Below are positions 9,291-17,813 of a stretch of DNA of 64,000 nucleotides, in pieces. A program made the translations under genes and the position numbers. Every line of letters starts with the position of its first letter. Position 1 is the first letter of the stretch. Under the pieces are notes generated by a model, which saw nothing but the letters and a program-made list of their open reading frames with translations, made no database searches and was not told the DNA's origin. This DNA comes from Acidobacteriota bacterium (GTDB lineage Bacteria; Acidobacteriota; Blastocatellia; Pyrinomonadales; Pyrinomonadaceae), in the NCBI GenBank assembly GCA_016715115.1, contig JADKBM010000011.1, positions 620,001-684,000 on the forward strand, in the 5' to 3' direction.

Positions 9291-10036
9291 CGGACGTTCA
9301 GATCATTGCTTTTTACGAGTTTCGCCGGCTCTCGGGACTGCCCGAGATCAAAGTTCGATTGATGGAGGCGATGCGCGGTCATTCGATCCTCGGAACGATC
9401 ATCATCGCCGAAGAAGGCTTCAATGCGACGGTTTCGGGGCCCGCCGATCAGATTCCGCAATTTGTCGAGCGTGTCGGCGAGGTCTTCGGAACCTCGATCA
9501 TTTACAAGAGTTCGTTCTTTTCCGATAATCCATTCCGCCGCCGATTGGTGAAGATCAAGCCCGAGATCGTGACGCTGAGGAAAGAGGTCGACTTCGCGCT
9601 CGGAAACGGAACACATATCAGTCCGCGCGACTGGAACGAACTGATTCGCCGCGACGACGTGTACTTGCTTGATACGCGGAATGATTACGAATTTCAGGTC
9701 GGTTCATTCGCCGGCGCGGTGAACCCGGCGACCGGGAGATTCAGCGATCTTCCGGCGTTCGTCGAATCGAATCTCGATCCTCAAAAACAAAAGCTGGTCG
9801 CAATGTTCTGCACGGGCGGAATCAGGTGCGAGAAATTCGCGCCGTATCTTAAAGGGCTCGGTTTCGAGAACGTTTTTCAACTGGAAGGAGGAATACTCAG
9901 GTATCTTGAGGAGATCCCGGCCGCGGAAAGCCTTTGGAACGGCGAGTGTTTCGTGTTCGACGAGCGGATTTCGGTCGACGAGAAACTAAGAAAAGGAAAA
10001 GCCGAGGACCATTCCGCGGCGATGAAATCAAAATGA
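9287..10036 (+). CDS. trhO: tRNA uridine(34) hydroxylase, rhodanese type
   Basis: A 249-residue member of the TrhO/YceA family, which makes 5-hydroxyuridine at wobble position 34 of tRNAs. The N-terminal ferredoxin-like domain includes IIAEEGFNATVSG. The rhodanese domain carries the active-site loop MFCTGGIRCEK, with Cys near residue 170, followed by FQLEGGILRYLE and ECFVFDERISVDE. It is shorter than the ~350-residue E. coli protein because it stops soon after the DERI motif. The start at 9287 overlaps the fmt stop (ATGA), and the ATG of rsmB overlaps this stop, so translation is probably coupled across all three genes. Confidence 0.9.
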   Translation: MTDVQIIAFYEFRRLSGLPEIKVRLMEAMRGHSILGTIIIAEEGFNATVSGPADQIPQFVERVGEVFGTSIIYKSSFFSDNPFRRRLVKIKPEIVTLRKEVDFALGNGTHISPRDWNELIRRDDVYLLDTRNDYEFQVGSFAGAVNPATGRFSDLPAFVESNLDPQKQKLVAMFCTGGIRCEKFAPYLKGLGFENVFQLEGGILRYLEEIPAAESLWNGECFVFDERISVDEKLRKGKAEDHSAAMKSK

Positions 10037-11295
10037 AGATCGCTCCGGCAAGGTCCGCCGCTTTTGAAATTCTATTGCAGATCGAACTCGGCACGGCACA
10101 TTCGTCGGCGCTATTGCCGATCTACGAGGAGACCCTCGGGCCGGAAGACCGAGGGCTTTGTCACGAACTTGTGCTCGGGGTTCTGCGCAAGCAGATTATG
10201 CTCGACCGCCAGATCGATGCGTTGACAGGTGCGAGAAAGATCGATATCGAGGTCAGGTTGATCTTGCGGCTCGCGCTCTATCAGCTTTCATTTCTCGACC
10301 GCGTTCCCGACCATGCCGCGGTCAATGACGCCGTGAATCTGGCGGTGAAAGCCAAGAAGACGTCGGCCAAGGGTTTTGTCAACGCGATTCTGAGGAAGTT
10401 CCGGAAAGAACCGCCGGAGTTGGCGTACGCTGACGAACTCGATCGGTTGAGTGTCGAAACGTCTCATCCGCGCTGGCTGCTCGAGCGTTGGATCGGAGAA
10501 TTCGGCGAAGGCGTTGCCGGGCAGTTTGCCCGATTCAATAACGAAACGCCGGATGTCGAGTTCCGTTGGACCTTGAAATCGACGGACGCCGTTCGAACAT
10601 CGTTGGAGCGGCCCGATGTTCCCAACCGTTCAGAGTATCTGCGCGAGTTGGCGGCGAACGGCAAGATCTACTTTCAGGAACGCGGTTCGCAGTTCGTCGC
10701 CGGCGCCGTTCAATTGAACGATGGCGAACGGTTTCTCGATGTCTGCGCAGCGCCCGGCGGTAAGACGACTCTTGTCGCGCTAAACTCGAAAGGAAAACGG
10801 AACCAAATCGCGGCCGGCGATCTCAGCGCAAAGCGAATCGCGACGCTCGCCGAGAACTGTCGCAATCAGGGCGCGGGGTTCGTTGACATCGTTCGCTTCG
10901 ACGCCGCCGCTGCGCTGCCCTTTGCGGACGGCGCATTTGACGTCGTGCTGGTTGACGCGCCTTGCTCGGGCACCGGAACGATCAGGCACAACCCGGAGAT
11001 CCGTTATCTCATCAACGCGGCGGAAATCTCCGCGCTCGCGGCCAAACAACTCGCGATAATGGAATCCGCATCCAAAGTAGTCAAGAGCGACGGTCGACTG
11101 GTCTATTCGACCTGTTCGATGGAGAGGGAAGAGAACGAGGCGGTTTGCGGAGAATTTGAGATGCGCAACACCGATTTCGAGCGTGTCGCCCCGGACGTTC
11201 CCGAAGAGTTCATTACCGCCGAGGGCTATGCGCGCACCTTTCCGGTTCGAGACAGGATCGACGGTTTTTTCGTTGCGATGTTCAGAAAGAAGTGA
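10033..11295 (+). CDS. rsmB: 16S rRNA (cytosine(967)-C5)-methyltransferase
   Basis: A 420-residue NOL1/NOP2/Sun-family enzyme acting on helix 31 of 16S rRNA. The N-terminal ~140 residues form the NusB-like RNA-binding domain typical of RsmB. The SAM site is DVCAAPGGKTT (about residue 236). Motif IV is VDAPCSGTGTIRHNPE, and motif VI is YSTCSMEREENE with the catalytic Cys. The ATG at 10033 overlaps the trhO stop, and longer readings run into trhO. Length and motif order match the family. Confidence 0.94.
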   Translation: MKIAPARSAAFEILLQIELGTAHSSALLPIYEETLGPEDRGLCHELVLGVLRKQIMLDRQIDALTGARKIDIEVRLILRLALYQLSFLDRVPDHAAVNDAVNLAVKAKKTSAKGFVNAILRKFRKEPPELAYADELDRLSVETSHPRWLLERWIGEFGEGVAGQFARFNNETPDVEFRWTLKSTDAVRTSLERPDVPNRSEYLRELAANGKIYFQERGSQFVAGAVQLNDGERFLDVCAAPGGKTTLVALNSKGKRNQIAAGDLSAKRIATLAENCRNQGAGFVDIVRFDAAAALPFADGAFDVVLVDAPCSGTGTIRHNPEIRYLINAAEISALAAKQLAIMESASKVVKSDGRLVYSTCSMEREENEAVCGEFEMRNTDFERVAPDVPEEFITAEGYARTFPVRDRIDGFFVAMFRKK

Positions 11296-11381
11296 TTGGC
11301 GGCGGTGTTTGGTCTGATTCGGATTCGTCTGTCCGATCAAAAAATGTTAGACTTTCGTTTTGATTTTGGGAGTAAAACGCG

Positions 11382-12053
11382 GTGGGTTTAATCAAAAAAG
11401 GCGCTTCGGCGATAGGAAAACTGATCACTGTGATCGTGCTCGGCGTGGCTTTTGTCGCCGGCCTGTCGGGCGTCGTCTATATGTCGCTTCAGGGGTCTGA
11501 GGTCCGGGTGCCGGAGATCGTCGGCAAGAATTTCGCCGACAGCGAACGCGAGCTTGAAAGTCTCGGCCTGAAGATCAAGAAGCGCGCAGACCGTTATTCC
11601 CAGGAGGCGCCGAACACGGTTCTCGAGCAGATCCCGCGTCCCGGCGACACCGTCAAGACCGGCCAGCTGATCCTCGTCGTGACCAGCAAGCCGAACGCCG
11701 AGGGCGAGGAAAAACCGGCGACGATCCAAAAGGGCAATCAGACTCAGGATGATTCGGAAACGATCGAGGAACTGATATCGGACAAGCCGAAGAAGCGCGA
11801 TTCGAATTCGAACAGCAATACGGGCAAGAAGAAGGGTTCGTCGACTCGCGACGTCATCAAGGGCTCGAATACCTCTTCAAACTCCTCAACCGATGGCGGC
11901 GGGGGCGGCAATCAGAATAACTCGAACAAGGACAAGAGCGAGCCGAATCCGGCCGGGAACAAACAGGGAAGCCCTTCAGCTTCCCCGAAACCGACCACCC
12001 CGAAGAATCCCGGCGGCGGTGACACGCGTGATCGGAGGAGTCCCAACAACTAA
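11382..12053 (+). CDS. PASTA-domain membrane protein
   Basis: A 223-residue protein starting at GTG. One transmembrane segment at about residues 12-34 anchors a single extracytoplasmic PASTA domain (about residues 40-108, VRVPEIVGKNFADSE through LILVVTSKP). A low-complexity Ser/Asn/Gly/Lys tail of about 110 residues follows. PASTA domains bind uncrosslinked peptidoglycan or muropeptides and normally sit on Ser/Thr kinases or class B PBPs. Here there is no kinase or transpeptidase domain, so the protein is a stand-alone PASTA adaptor. It lies between rsmB and rpe on the same strand. Confidence 0.85.
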   Translation: MGLIKKGASAIGKLITVIVLGVAFVAGLSGVVYMSLQGSEVRVPEIVGKNFADSERELESLGLKIKKRADRYSQEAPNTVLEQIPRPGDTVKTGQLILVVTSKPNAEGEEKPATIQKGNQTQDDSETIEELISDKPKKRDSNSNSNTGKKKGSSTRDVIKGSNTSSNSSTDGGGGGNQNNSNKDKSEPNPAGNKQGSPSASPKPTTPKNPGGGDTRDRRSPNN

Positions 12054-12103
12054 TTGGGCAACCGTTGGTTTTTTTAGCGCAACAAAGGTAGGTAGTTAAA
12101 TCG

Positions 12104-12793
12104 ATGATCGCCACGAAATCGCTGGAATCGGCTTTCGAACTCGCGCCATCGCTGCTTTCGGCGGATTTTGCCCGCCTGGCGGAAGAAATATCGGCGATCG
12201 AGGCCGGCGGCGCGACCGTTTTGCACGTCGATGTAATGGACGGCCGATTCGTTCCGAACATCACGATCGGACTTCCCGTCGTGAAGTCCATCCGGCGGAT
12301 CACAAAGATGACGATCGATTGTCACTTGATGATCGTCGAACCGAATCGTTACGCGGTCGAGTTCGTCAAGGCCGGCGCGAATATGGTTTCGGTGCACGTT
12401 GAAGCGGATGTCCATTTGCAACGGACGTTGGTGGCGATTCGCGAGGCCGGCGGCAAATCGGGAATAGCAATCAATCCCGCAACGCCGTTGGTTTCGATCG
12501 AAGAAGCGCTGCCCTACGCGGACTTCGTCCTTCTGATGTCGGTCAACCCGGGATTTGGCGGGCAGAAATTCATCGAAACGTCGATCGACAAGCTTCGCCG
12601 GCTGAAGGCGATGATATTGGAGCGCGATCTGGACGTCCGGATCGAGATAGACGGCGGCGTTGATACCGGTAATATCCGGAGGATAGTCGATGCGGGAGCT
12701 GAAATAATTGTCGCCGGCTCGGCCGTTTTCGGTGCCGGCGATCCGACCGCTTCGGCGCGGGAGTTGATCGGGATCGGTACGGATTGGATTTGA
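12104..12793 (+). CDS. rpe: Ribulose-phosphate 3-epimerase
   Basis: A 229-residue TIM-barrel enzyme interconverting ribulose-5-phosphate and xylulose-5-phosphate in the pentose phosphate pathway. The motifs are in order: APSLLSADFARL, HVDVMDGRFVPNITIG (metal ligands His and Asp), DCHLMIVEP, LLMSVNPGFGGQ, and IEIDGGVDTGN followed by the phosphate-binding VAGSAVFG. The length is typical. It follows the PASTA gene by 50 bp, and a short T-rich stretch precedes it. Confidence 0.95.
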   Translation: MIATKSLESAFELAPSLLSADFARLAEEISAIEAGGATVLHVDVMDGRFVPNITIGLPVVKSIRRITKMTIDCHLMIVEPNRYAVEFVKAGANMVSVHVEADVHLQRTLVAIREAGGKSGIAINPATPLVSIEEALPYADFVLLMSVNPGFGGQKFIETSIDKLRRLKAMILERDLDVRIEIDGGVDTGNIRRIVDAGAEIIVAGSAVFGAGDPTASARELIGIGTDWI

Positions 12794-12827
12794 TATCGAC
12801 GTGCGTTGTCACGTCTTCTTAATTCTT

Positions 12828-14348
12828 ATGGTTTCAAAAGTTAGCAAAGTGATTTTGATCGGATTGCTTTTTTGTCTGTCGATGTCGGCGTTCGCGCAGG
12901 ACAATCTGACGCCGACGCAGCGACTCGACCTGATGCGTCAGAAGCTCGAAACGATGCGGCGTTCGCTGAGCAGCGCGGCCAATGCATTGAAGGACGGCAG
13001 CAAGGACGACAAGACGAAAAAGGACGACAAAGCGAAACTCGATACGCCCTTCGGACGCCTGGTCGGGCTCGAAAAAGAAGCCGCGTCGGTCCAGTCCGAA
13101 GCCAACAGCCTTAAGGGAAAGATCGACCGCGCTGAAAAGTATGAGATCAGCGACGTCGACCAGCTCGAAGAACGTGTCAAAGAACTGCAAGCCAGATCTG
13201 ACGCCGCACTTGTTGAGACCGCGGCGTTGCGCTCGACGACGCAATCGACGGTCGGTCAGACGCGCGAGGTAAAGCGAAAGACCAAGAAACTGCTGTGGCT
13301 GATTCCGATCGGGAAGGAACGTGACGAATACGAAGAACTGATCGGTTCGGTCCAGCCGGGTCGCGATCGCGAGTTGTTCATCGTCGCGACGCGCGAGATC
13401 CGCAAAAGCAATTTCGAGGTCGGCCGGCTGCTTTTCCAGACGATCATCACGACCTATCCGGACTCGCCATATCTGGCAATGTCGAAGCTTGCCGTCGCCG
13501 ACTCGTTCTATCTTGAAGGAACGACGAGCGCGTTGGTCCAGGCGGCGGCCGGCTACCAGGATTGGCTGACGTTCTTCCCGACCCATCCGCTCGCCGACCG
13601 CGTTCTGCTGAAGATCGCCGAATCCGAGATGCGCCGCATCGGATTGCCCGACCGCGAGATTCCGAACGCGCGCCGCGCAGAACAGAAACTTAAGGCGTTC
13701 ATTCAGAATTATCCGAATTCACCGCTCAGGCCGCTTGTCGAGCTGCGTCTCGCCGAGGTTCAGGACAATTTAGGTCTGCATAACCTGTATATCGCCAACT
13801 ACTATTACAAGATGTCGGTCGACCAGAAGAAAGGCGGACTGAAGGGCGCGCAGTCGCGATATCGCGAAATCCTGGACAAGTATCCGAGTTTCAGTTTTAT
13901 GGATGAGGCGCTGTTCAAGATCGCGGTCACCTATCTCGTCGAGGAAGAAACAGATCAGGCGGCAAGGTATTTTCAGCGGCTGGTCAGCGACTTTCCGAAC
14001 AGTGAATTTGTTGACAAGGCAAAGGAGCAGCTCAACCTGATCGGCGCGACGATTCCCGAAGCCAACCCGAACAGAAAAGACGTTCTGCCGCCCGAAAAGG
14101 TCTCCTTTTTTGCAAATTTCCGAAATCAGCTTTTCGGAGTTTACCCCTTGACGATCGACAAGGACGGAGTGCTGATGACCCGCGACTTCGACAAGTGCAA
14201 GTTCGAAGTGATCGACCGGGTGATCGAGAATCTCGGTCAGATCGCTTCGAGTGAAGTTCCGAAGACGCTCACTGCGGTCGTCGTACCGTGTGAAACACAG
14301 GCGAAATCGGAAGACAAGAAGCCGGCGGAAACACCGAAACAGAAGTAA
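12828..14348 (+). CDS. BamD/YfiO-like TPR protein, exported
   Basis: A 506-residue protein with an N-terminal signal sequence (about residues 7-24, ending SAFAQ). The ATG at 12828 is preferred over an upstream GTG because it begins the signal peptide. A basic, coiled-coil-like stretch at about residues 30-150 is followed by tetratricopeptide units of the outer-membrane assembly lipoprotein type, with repeated YPDSPY, YPNSPL, YPSFSF and FPNSEF turns. BamD normally helps insert outer-membrane proteins. No lipobox Cys is seen at the signal end, so this may be a periplasmic relative and not BamD itself. It is followed closely by two further membrane or exported genes. Confidence 0.75.
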   Translation: MVSKVSKVILIGLLFCLSMSAFAQDNLTPTQRLDLMRQKLETMRRSLSSAANALKDGSKDDKTKKDDKAKLDTPFGRLVGLEKEAASVQSEANSLKGKIDRAEKYEISDVDQLEERVKELQARSDAALVETAALRSTTQSTVGQTREVKRKTKKLLWLIPIGKERDEYEELIGSVQPGRDRELFIVATREIRKSNFEVGRLLFQTIITTYPDSPYLAMSKLAVADSFYLEGTTSALVQAAAGYQDWLTFFPTHPLADRVLLKIAESEMRRIGLPDREIPNARRAEQKLKAFIQNYPNSPLRPLVELRLAEVQDNLGLHNLYIANYYYKMSVDQKKGGLKGAQSRYREILDKYPSFSFMDEALFKIAVTYLVEEETDQAARYFQRLVSDFPNSEFVDKAKEQLNLIGATIPEANPNRKDVLPPEKVSFFANFRNQLFGVYPLTIDKDGVLMTRDFDKCKFEVIDRVIENLGQIASSEVPKTLTAVVVPCETQAKSEDKKPAETPKQK

Positions 14349-14356
14349 GTCAATCG

Positions 14357-14833
14357 ATGAACGGGATCTCGCCTGAGAATCAGATCGAACTCGAAAAGCG
14401 ATTTCGGATCGCGGCCTTCATCGGATTGGCACAGATCGCAATGACGATCGTTCTCGCCGTTATCGCGTGGTTTGTGGTTTCGCGGACGGAGATCGTCGAA
14501 ACGAACGAGTCCGTGACCGCCCTTTGGGTCGCGGTTTTGTTCATCGCGATCGGGAGCATCCTCCTCAGGCGACTGTTTTTCGGTTGGGAACGACTCAAGG
14601 ACGCGGCATTGCTCGGCGGGATTCCGGGAGTTTTGAAAAAGCTTCAGACAAACAGTTTGATGCTCGGGATGTTCGCCGAAGCGATCGCCGTCATCGGATT
14701 TGTGATCGCGATGTTTACCGGCAGCAGTTTCGATATGTTCCGGGCCGCCGCGATCGCGCTGATCGTGTTCTTCATAACCTTTCCCCGCAAGCGAGTCTGG
14801 AAGACCGTTGTCGCAAATCTACAGGAAACTTAA
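14357..14833 (+). CDS. Small four-helix membrane protein of unknown function
   Basis: A 158-residue protein with four predicted transmembrane helices at about residues 15-37, 48-66, 93-114 and 120-140. No recognisable motif is present. It starts 8 bp after the BamD-like gene and is followed 5 bp later by a TPR gene, so the three probably form one operon. Confidence 0.7.
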   Translation: MNGISPENQIELEKRFRIAAFIGLAQIAMTIVLAVIAWFVVSRTEIVETNESVTALWVAVLFIAIGSILLRRLFFGWERLKDAALLGGIPGVLKKLQTNSLMLGMFAEAIAVIGFVIAMFTGSSFDMFRAAAIALIVFFITFPRKRVWKTVVANLQET

Positions 14834-14838
14834 GCAGT

Positions 14839-16929
14839 ATGTCGATAAATAAGACAGTCTTGTCGTTCATCGTTCTCGCCGTCTTGGTGCCGATGGGATA
14901 CTCGCAGGGAACCGGAATTGCCAGACCGACACCCGCGGCGACACCCCGGCCAGTTCCCAAATTGTCGTCGATTTTGGCGAAGAATCTCGAAACGATCGGA
15001 CCGAATATTGAAGTTTCGCGGGAAAATCGCGAACAGGCGTTCGCGAAGCTGCTCGAAGGGCAGCGATACGTCTGGAGTTTGAGTCGAACGCGTTCGGCAA
15101 ACGCTCTCGAGATCGTCCGGATGGCGAAACAGGCCTTCCAGAAGGCGGTCGAACTCGACCCGTCGCTCGCGGAGGGATACACCGCGCTCGCGGAACTGTC
15201 CCTCTCGGCACCGCCGAACGATGTCGAGGAATCACTCGCGCTCGCGCTGATCGCGGTCAAGGTCGACAAGAACAACTTCGGCAGCAACCGAATTCTGGCT
15301 CGGCTTTACACGATCAAGAGTCGCCTGAACACCGGCAATCCTGACGCCGCCAACGCCGAAAAGGCGAAGTCGTACTGGAAGGAAATCTCAAGGCTCGATC
15401 CGCGAAATGCAGAGGCCTGGGCATTCCTGAGCGAGTTCTACAGGGACGACCCGGAGAATCGAATTGCGGCACTGAAAAGCTGGATCGGTTCGGCGCAAAC
15501 TCAGGAGACGAGGTTCTACCGGTCAGTGATGGGCGGTCAGGCCGATCTTTCGCCTGAATCCGCGACGATTCTCCTCGGTGCGGCACTGGTCGACGCCAAG
15601 CGTTTTTCCGAAGCGGTCGATGTTCTCAATCAGGCAGTCGCCGACGACCCGGAGAATCCGGAAGCCGTCGAGTATCTCAGCCGCGCGATCGATAACGTCG
15701 ATGCGAAAACGGCGGCAACGTCGGTTCAGGCGATTCAGGCGGCAATTTACGCGAATCCCGGAAACACCCAATTGATCCTGTTGCTCGCAAAGATCCAGAC
15801 ACGGGCCGGAAACGCTGCCGAGACGTCGAAATTCCTCAACGACACGATCGCCCGGCTTGCCGAACAGGACAAAGCCGCTGCCGCCGGACTGCAGATCGGT
15901 CTTGGCGAGATATACGGCAATGCCGAGCGCTACGACGAGGCGGTCGCGGAGTTCAGGAAAGCGCTGACGACGCGGGGCATCGCGACGGACAAGGCGGCGA
16001 CGGATGAAGAGCGCGATTTTGCGATCGTCGTTTTCGAACGGATCATCCAGACATATAAGGCGGCTGGCCGTTTCAACGACGCCAAGACCGCGATTCTCGA
16101 GTCCCAGAAGGTCCTCGGCGACGAAGATTCGTTTACGGATCGCCAGTTGATCGCGCTCTATCGCGAGAACGGCAAGAAGGCCGAGGCTCTTCAAGCCGTG
16201 AAATACGCCCGCGTCAGATTTCCCGACGACTACGGATTTCTGCGCACGGAAGCGATGGTCCTGACTGAACTGGGCAGGGTTGATGAAGGGGTGGCGATCG
16301 TCAAATCGCTGCTCGGCAAACAGAATCCGGCGTCGCCGTCGATTATGTACGATGATTTTTCGAATCATCTTTTTATCGCGATCCTCTTCGGTGAAGCGAA
16401 GCGCGGAAAAGATTCGGTGGCGGCAGCCAATCAGGCGATAGCCCTCGCGACCGATGACGAACGACTCCAGATAGCGCAACTGACGCTGGCAACGGGCCAA
16501 CAGGTCGCGGGTGATTTCGTCGGGGCTGAAACGACCTTGCGCGGAATTCTGAAGAGATCGCCGCAGAATCCGATCGCGCTCAACAACCTTGGTTATTTTC
16601 TGGTCGAGCGCGGACAGAAACTCGAAGAAGCTTTGAAATTCATCCAGCAGGCCCTTGCGGTTGACCCTGAGAACTCCGCGTTCCTCGACAGCCTCGGTTG
16701 GGCATATTTCAAGCTCGGCAAACTTGAACTTGCGGAAGAGAATCTCAAAAAGGCGCTCAAACTCGATCCCGCTTCGGCAACGTTGCACGATCATCTCGGC
16801 GACGTTTATGAGAAGCAGGGCAAAAGCGATCTTGCGCGGCAAATGTGGCAGCGCGCGCTTGGATTTTCGAGCGACCCCGAACAGACGGCCGGACTCAAGC
16901 AGAAGATCTTGGGTAAGAAGTCGAAATAG
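14839..16929 (+). CDS. Exported tetratricopeptide-repeat protein
   Basis: A 696-residue protein with a signal peptide (about residues 7-23, ending GYSQ) and TPR units along most of its length. Clear copies occur at about residues 70-130 (AVELDPSLAEGYTALAEL), 240-300 and 575-680 (ALAVDPENSAFLDSLGWAYF, ALKLDPASATLHDHLGDVY). The ATG at 14839 is chosen because upstream in-frame sequence lies inside the preceding gene and lacks a signal. The C-terminal block resembles Gram-negative outer-membrane-associated TPR lipoproteins. It is probably a periplasmic scaffold whose partner is unknown. A terminator follows. Confidence 0.8.
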   Translation: MSINKTVLSFIVLAVLVPMGYSQGTGIARPTPAATPRPVPKLSSILAKNLETIGPNIEVSRENREQAFAKLLEGQRYVWSLSRTRSANALEIVRMAKQAFQKAVELDPSLAEGYTALAELSLSAPPNDVEESLALALIAVKVDKNNFGSNRILARLYTIKSRLNTGNPDAANAEKAKSYWKEISRLDPRNAEAWAFLSEFYRDDPENRIAALKSWIGSAQTQETRFYRSVMGGQADLSPESATILLGAALVDAKRFSEAVDVLNQAVADDPENPEAVEYLSRAIDNVDAKTAATSVQAIQAAIYANPGNTQLILLLAKIQTRAGNAAETSKFLNDTIARLAEQDKAAAAGLQIGLGEIYGNAERYDEAVAEFRKALTTRGIATDKAATDEERDFAIVVFERIIQTYKAAGRFNDAKTAILESQKVLGDEDSFTDRQLIALYRENGKKAEALQAVKYARVRFPDDYGFLRTEAMVLTELGRVDEGVAIVKSLLGKQNPASPSIMYDDFSNHLFIAILFGEAKRGKDSVAAANQAIALATDDERLQIAQLTLATGQQVAGDFVGAETTLRGILKRSPQNPIALNNLGYFLVERGQKLEEALKFIQQALAVDPENSAFLDSLGWAYFKLGKLELAEENLKKALKLDPASATLHDHLGDVYEKQGKSDLARQMWQRALGFSSDPEQTAGLKQKILGKKSK

Positions 16930-16949
16930 CCGACGATTTGAACTACTGG

Positions 16950-16980
16950 AAAGCGCTCTCATCCGAGGGCGCTTTTTTCT
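16950..16980 (+). terminator. Intrinsic terminator after the TPR gene
   Basis: An 11-bp stem (16950-16960 with 16965-16975, one G-T pair) with a 4-nt ATCC loop is followed by six T residues. It insulates the TPR operon from the riboswitch-controlled gene that follows. Confidence 0.85.
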
Positions 16981-17047
16981 TGGAAACCCAGGTCAATTAG
17001 TGGTTTTCTTTATCTGCGGAGATTGTTCCGACAAGGAAGAAACTCCG

Positions 17048-17135
17048 ATCCTTAACCGAAAAGGGCAACCGCGCCTCGCGCGGACGCAAAGCCTTGATGC
17101 CGCCAAGCCGGCAAGTCAGGCTACCGAAGTGAGGG
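17048..17135 (+). ncRNA. c-di-GMP-I (GEMM-I) riboswitch
   Basis: The segment carries the hallmark order of the GEMM-I aptamer. AGGGCAACC (from 17062) is followed by a GC-rich hairpin CCGCG-loop-CGCGG (about 17069-17083), then the invariant GGACGCAAAGCC (17082-17093), a second imperfect hairpin (about 17091-17121), and the closing GGCTACCGAAGTG. The Shine-Dalgarno of the next gene (GAGGG, 17131-17135) lies at the 3' edge of the aptamer. It could pair with CCTTAACC at about 17050-17057 as part of P1, which would suggest translational control. Known members sense cyclic di-GMP. The AGGGCAA form resembles the c-di-GMP class more than the cGAMP variants, but alignment is needed to confirm that. 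Confidence 0.88.
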
Positions 17136-17138
17136 TTG

Positions 17139-17741
17139 ATGAAGAAAAAAACACACCTTTCCGTAGCATTTCTATCCGCAATCGTACTCGCCGCAACGCT
17201 TTCGATCGACGCGCAAAACCTGAAGGCCGACCCGTCGGAAGCCGTTTCGACCGGGTCGAAGAACTCAAGACTCGACCGTCAGCGCGTTGTGGCCGCGCCC
17301 CGTCGCGATTCATCCAAGTTCGAATTCAGCGAATCGGAGATCCGCGCGTTTGAAAAACAAGCGTTCGCGCTGATCAACCGCCGCCGCGCCGAGGCCGGCC
17401 TGACGGAGATGGCGTGGAGCGACGACGTGGCGAAGGTCGCCCGGCTCCATTCGGAGAATATGGCGACTTTGAACTTCTTCGGACACCGGGGCGCCGACGG
17501 CAAGATGGTCGATGAACGGGCCGATCAACTCGGGGTCAAACGCTGGAGGGCAATCGGTGAGAATATCGCGTACAGCCGGGGGTACGACGACCCGATGACG
17601 TTGTCGGTCGAGAAGTGGATGCTCTCGAACGGGCATCGCGAGAACTTGCTCAATCCGCGCTGGAAGGAATCGGGAATCGGCATTTCGGTCACCGCCGACG
17701 GCACGTTTTATGTGACTCAGGTCTTCCTCGAGCGCCGCTGA
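17139..17741 (+). CDS. Secreted CAP (SCP/PR1-like) domain protein under riboswitch control
   Basis: A 200-residue exported protein. A signal peptide (about residues 5-24) is followed by a short linker, then a CAP domain from about residue 70 to the end. Family landmarks are NRRRAEAGL, the His/Glu pair in ARLHSENMA, FFGHRGADG, GENIAYSRG, and GHRENLLNPRWKESGIGI. Bacterial CAP proteins are secreted. Their biochemical role is mostly unknown, and roles in cell surface, spore and lipid binding have been proposed. The ATG at 17139 is the first good start after the c-di-GMP riboswitch and has GAGGG four bases upstream. Expression is therefore probably tied to c-di-GMP and lifestyle switching. Confidence 0.88.
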   Translation: MKKKTHLSVAFLSAIVLAATLSIDAQNLKADPSEAVSTGSKNSRLDRQRVVAAPRRDSSKFEFSESEIRAFEKQAFALINRRRAEAGLTEMAWSDDVAKVARLHSENMATLNFFGHRGADGKMVDERADQLGVKRWRAIGENIAYSRGYDDPMTLSVEKWMLSNGHRENLLNPRWKESGIGISVTADGTFYVTQVFLERR

Positions 17742-17813
17742 ACCCTCAGCCGATCGACCGTTTGAAGCAACCGCCGGGTTGCCTCATCCTATTTCATTTC
17801 TTATGCTTACGGA

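Noticed and set aside
14467..14838. N-terminal extension of the long TPR protein by 124 residues
   Set aside because: It overlaps the four-helix membrane gene in another frame. The ATG at 14839 starts a clear signal peptide.
15523..16962. Minus-strand frame of 479 residues opposite the TPR gene
   Set aside because: It is antisense to a clear TPR repeat protein with a signal peptide.
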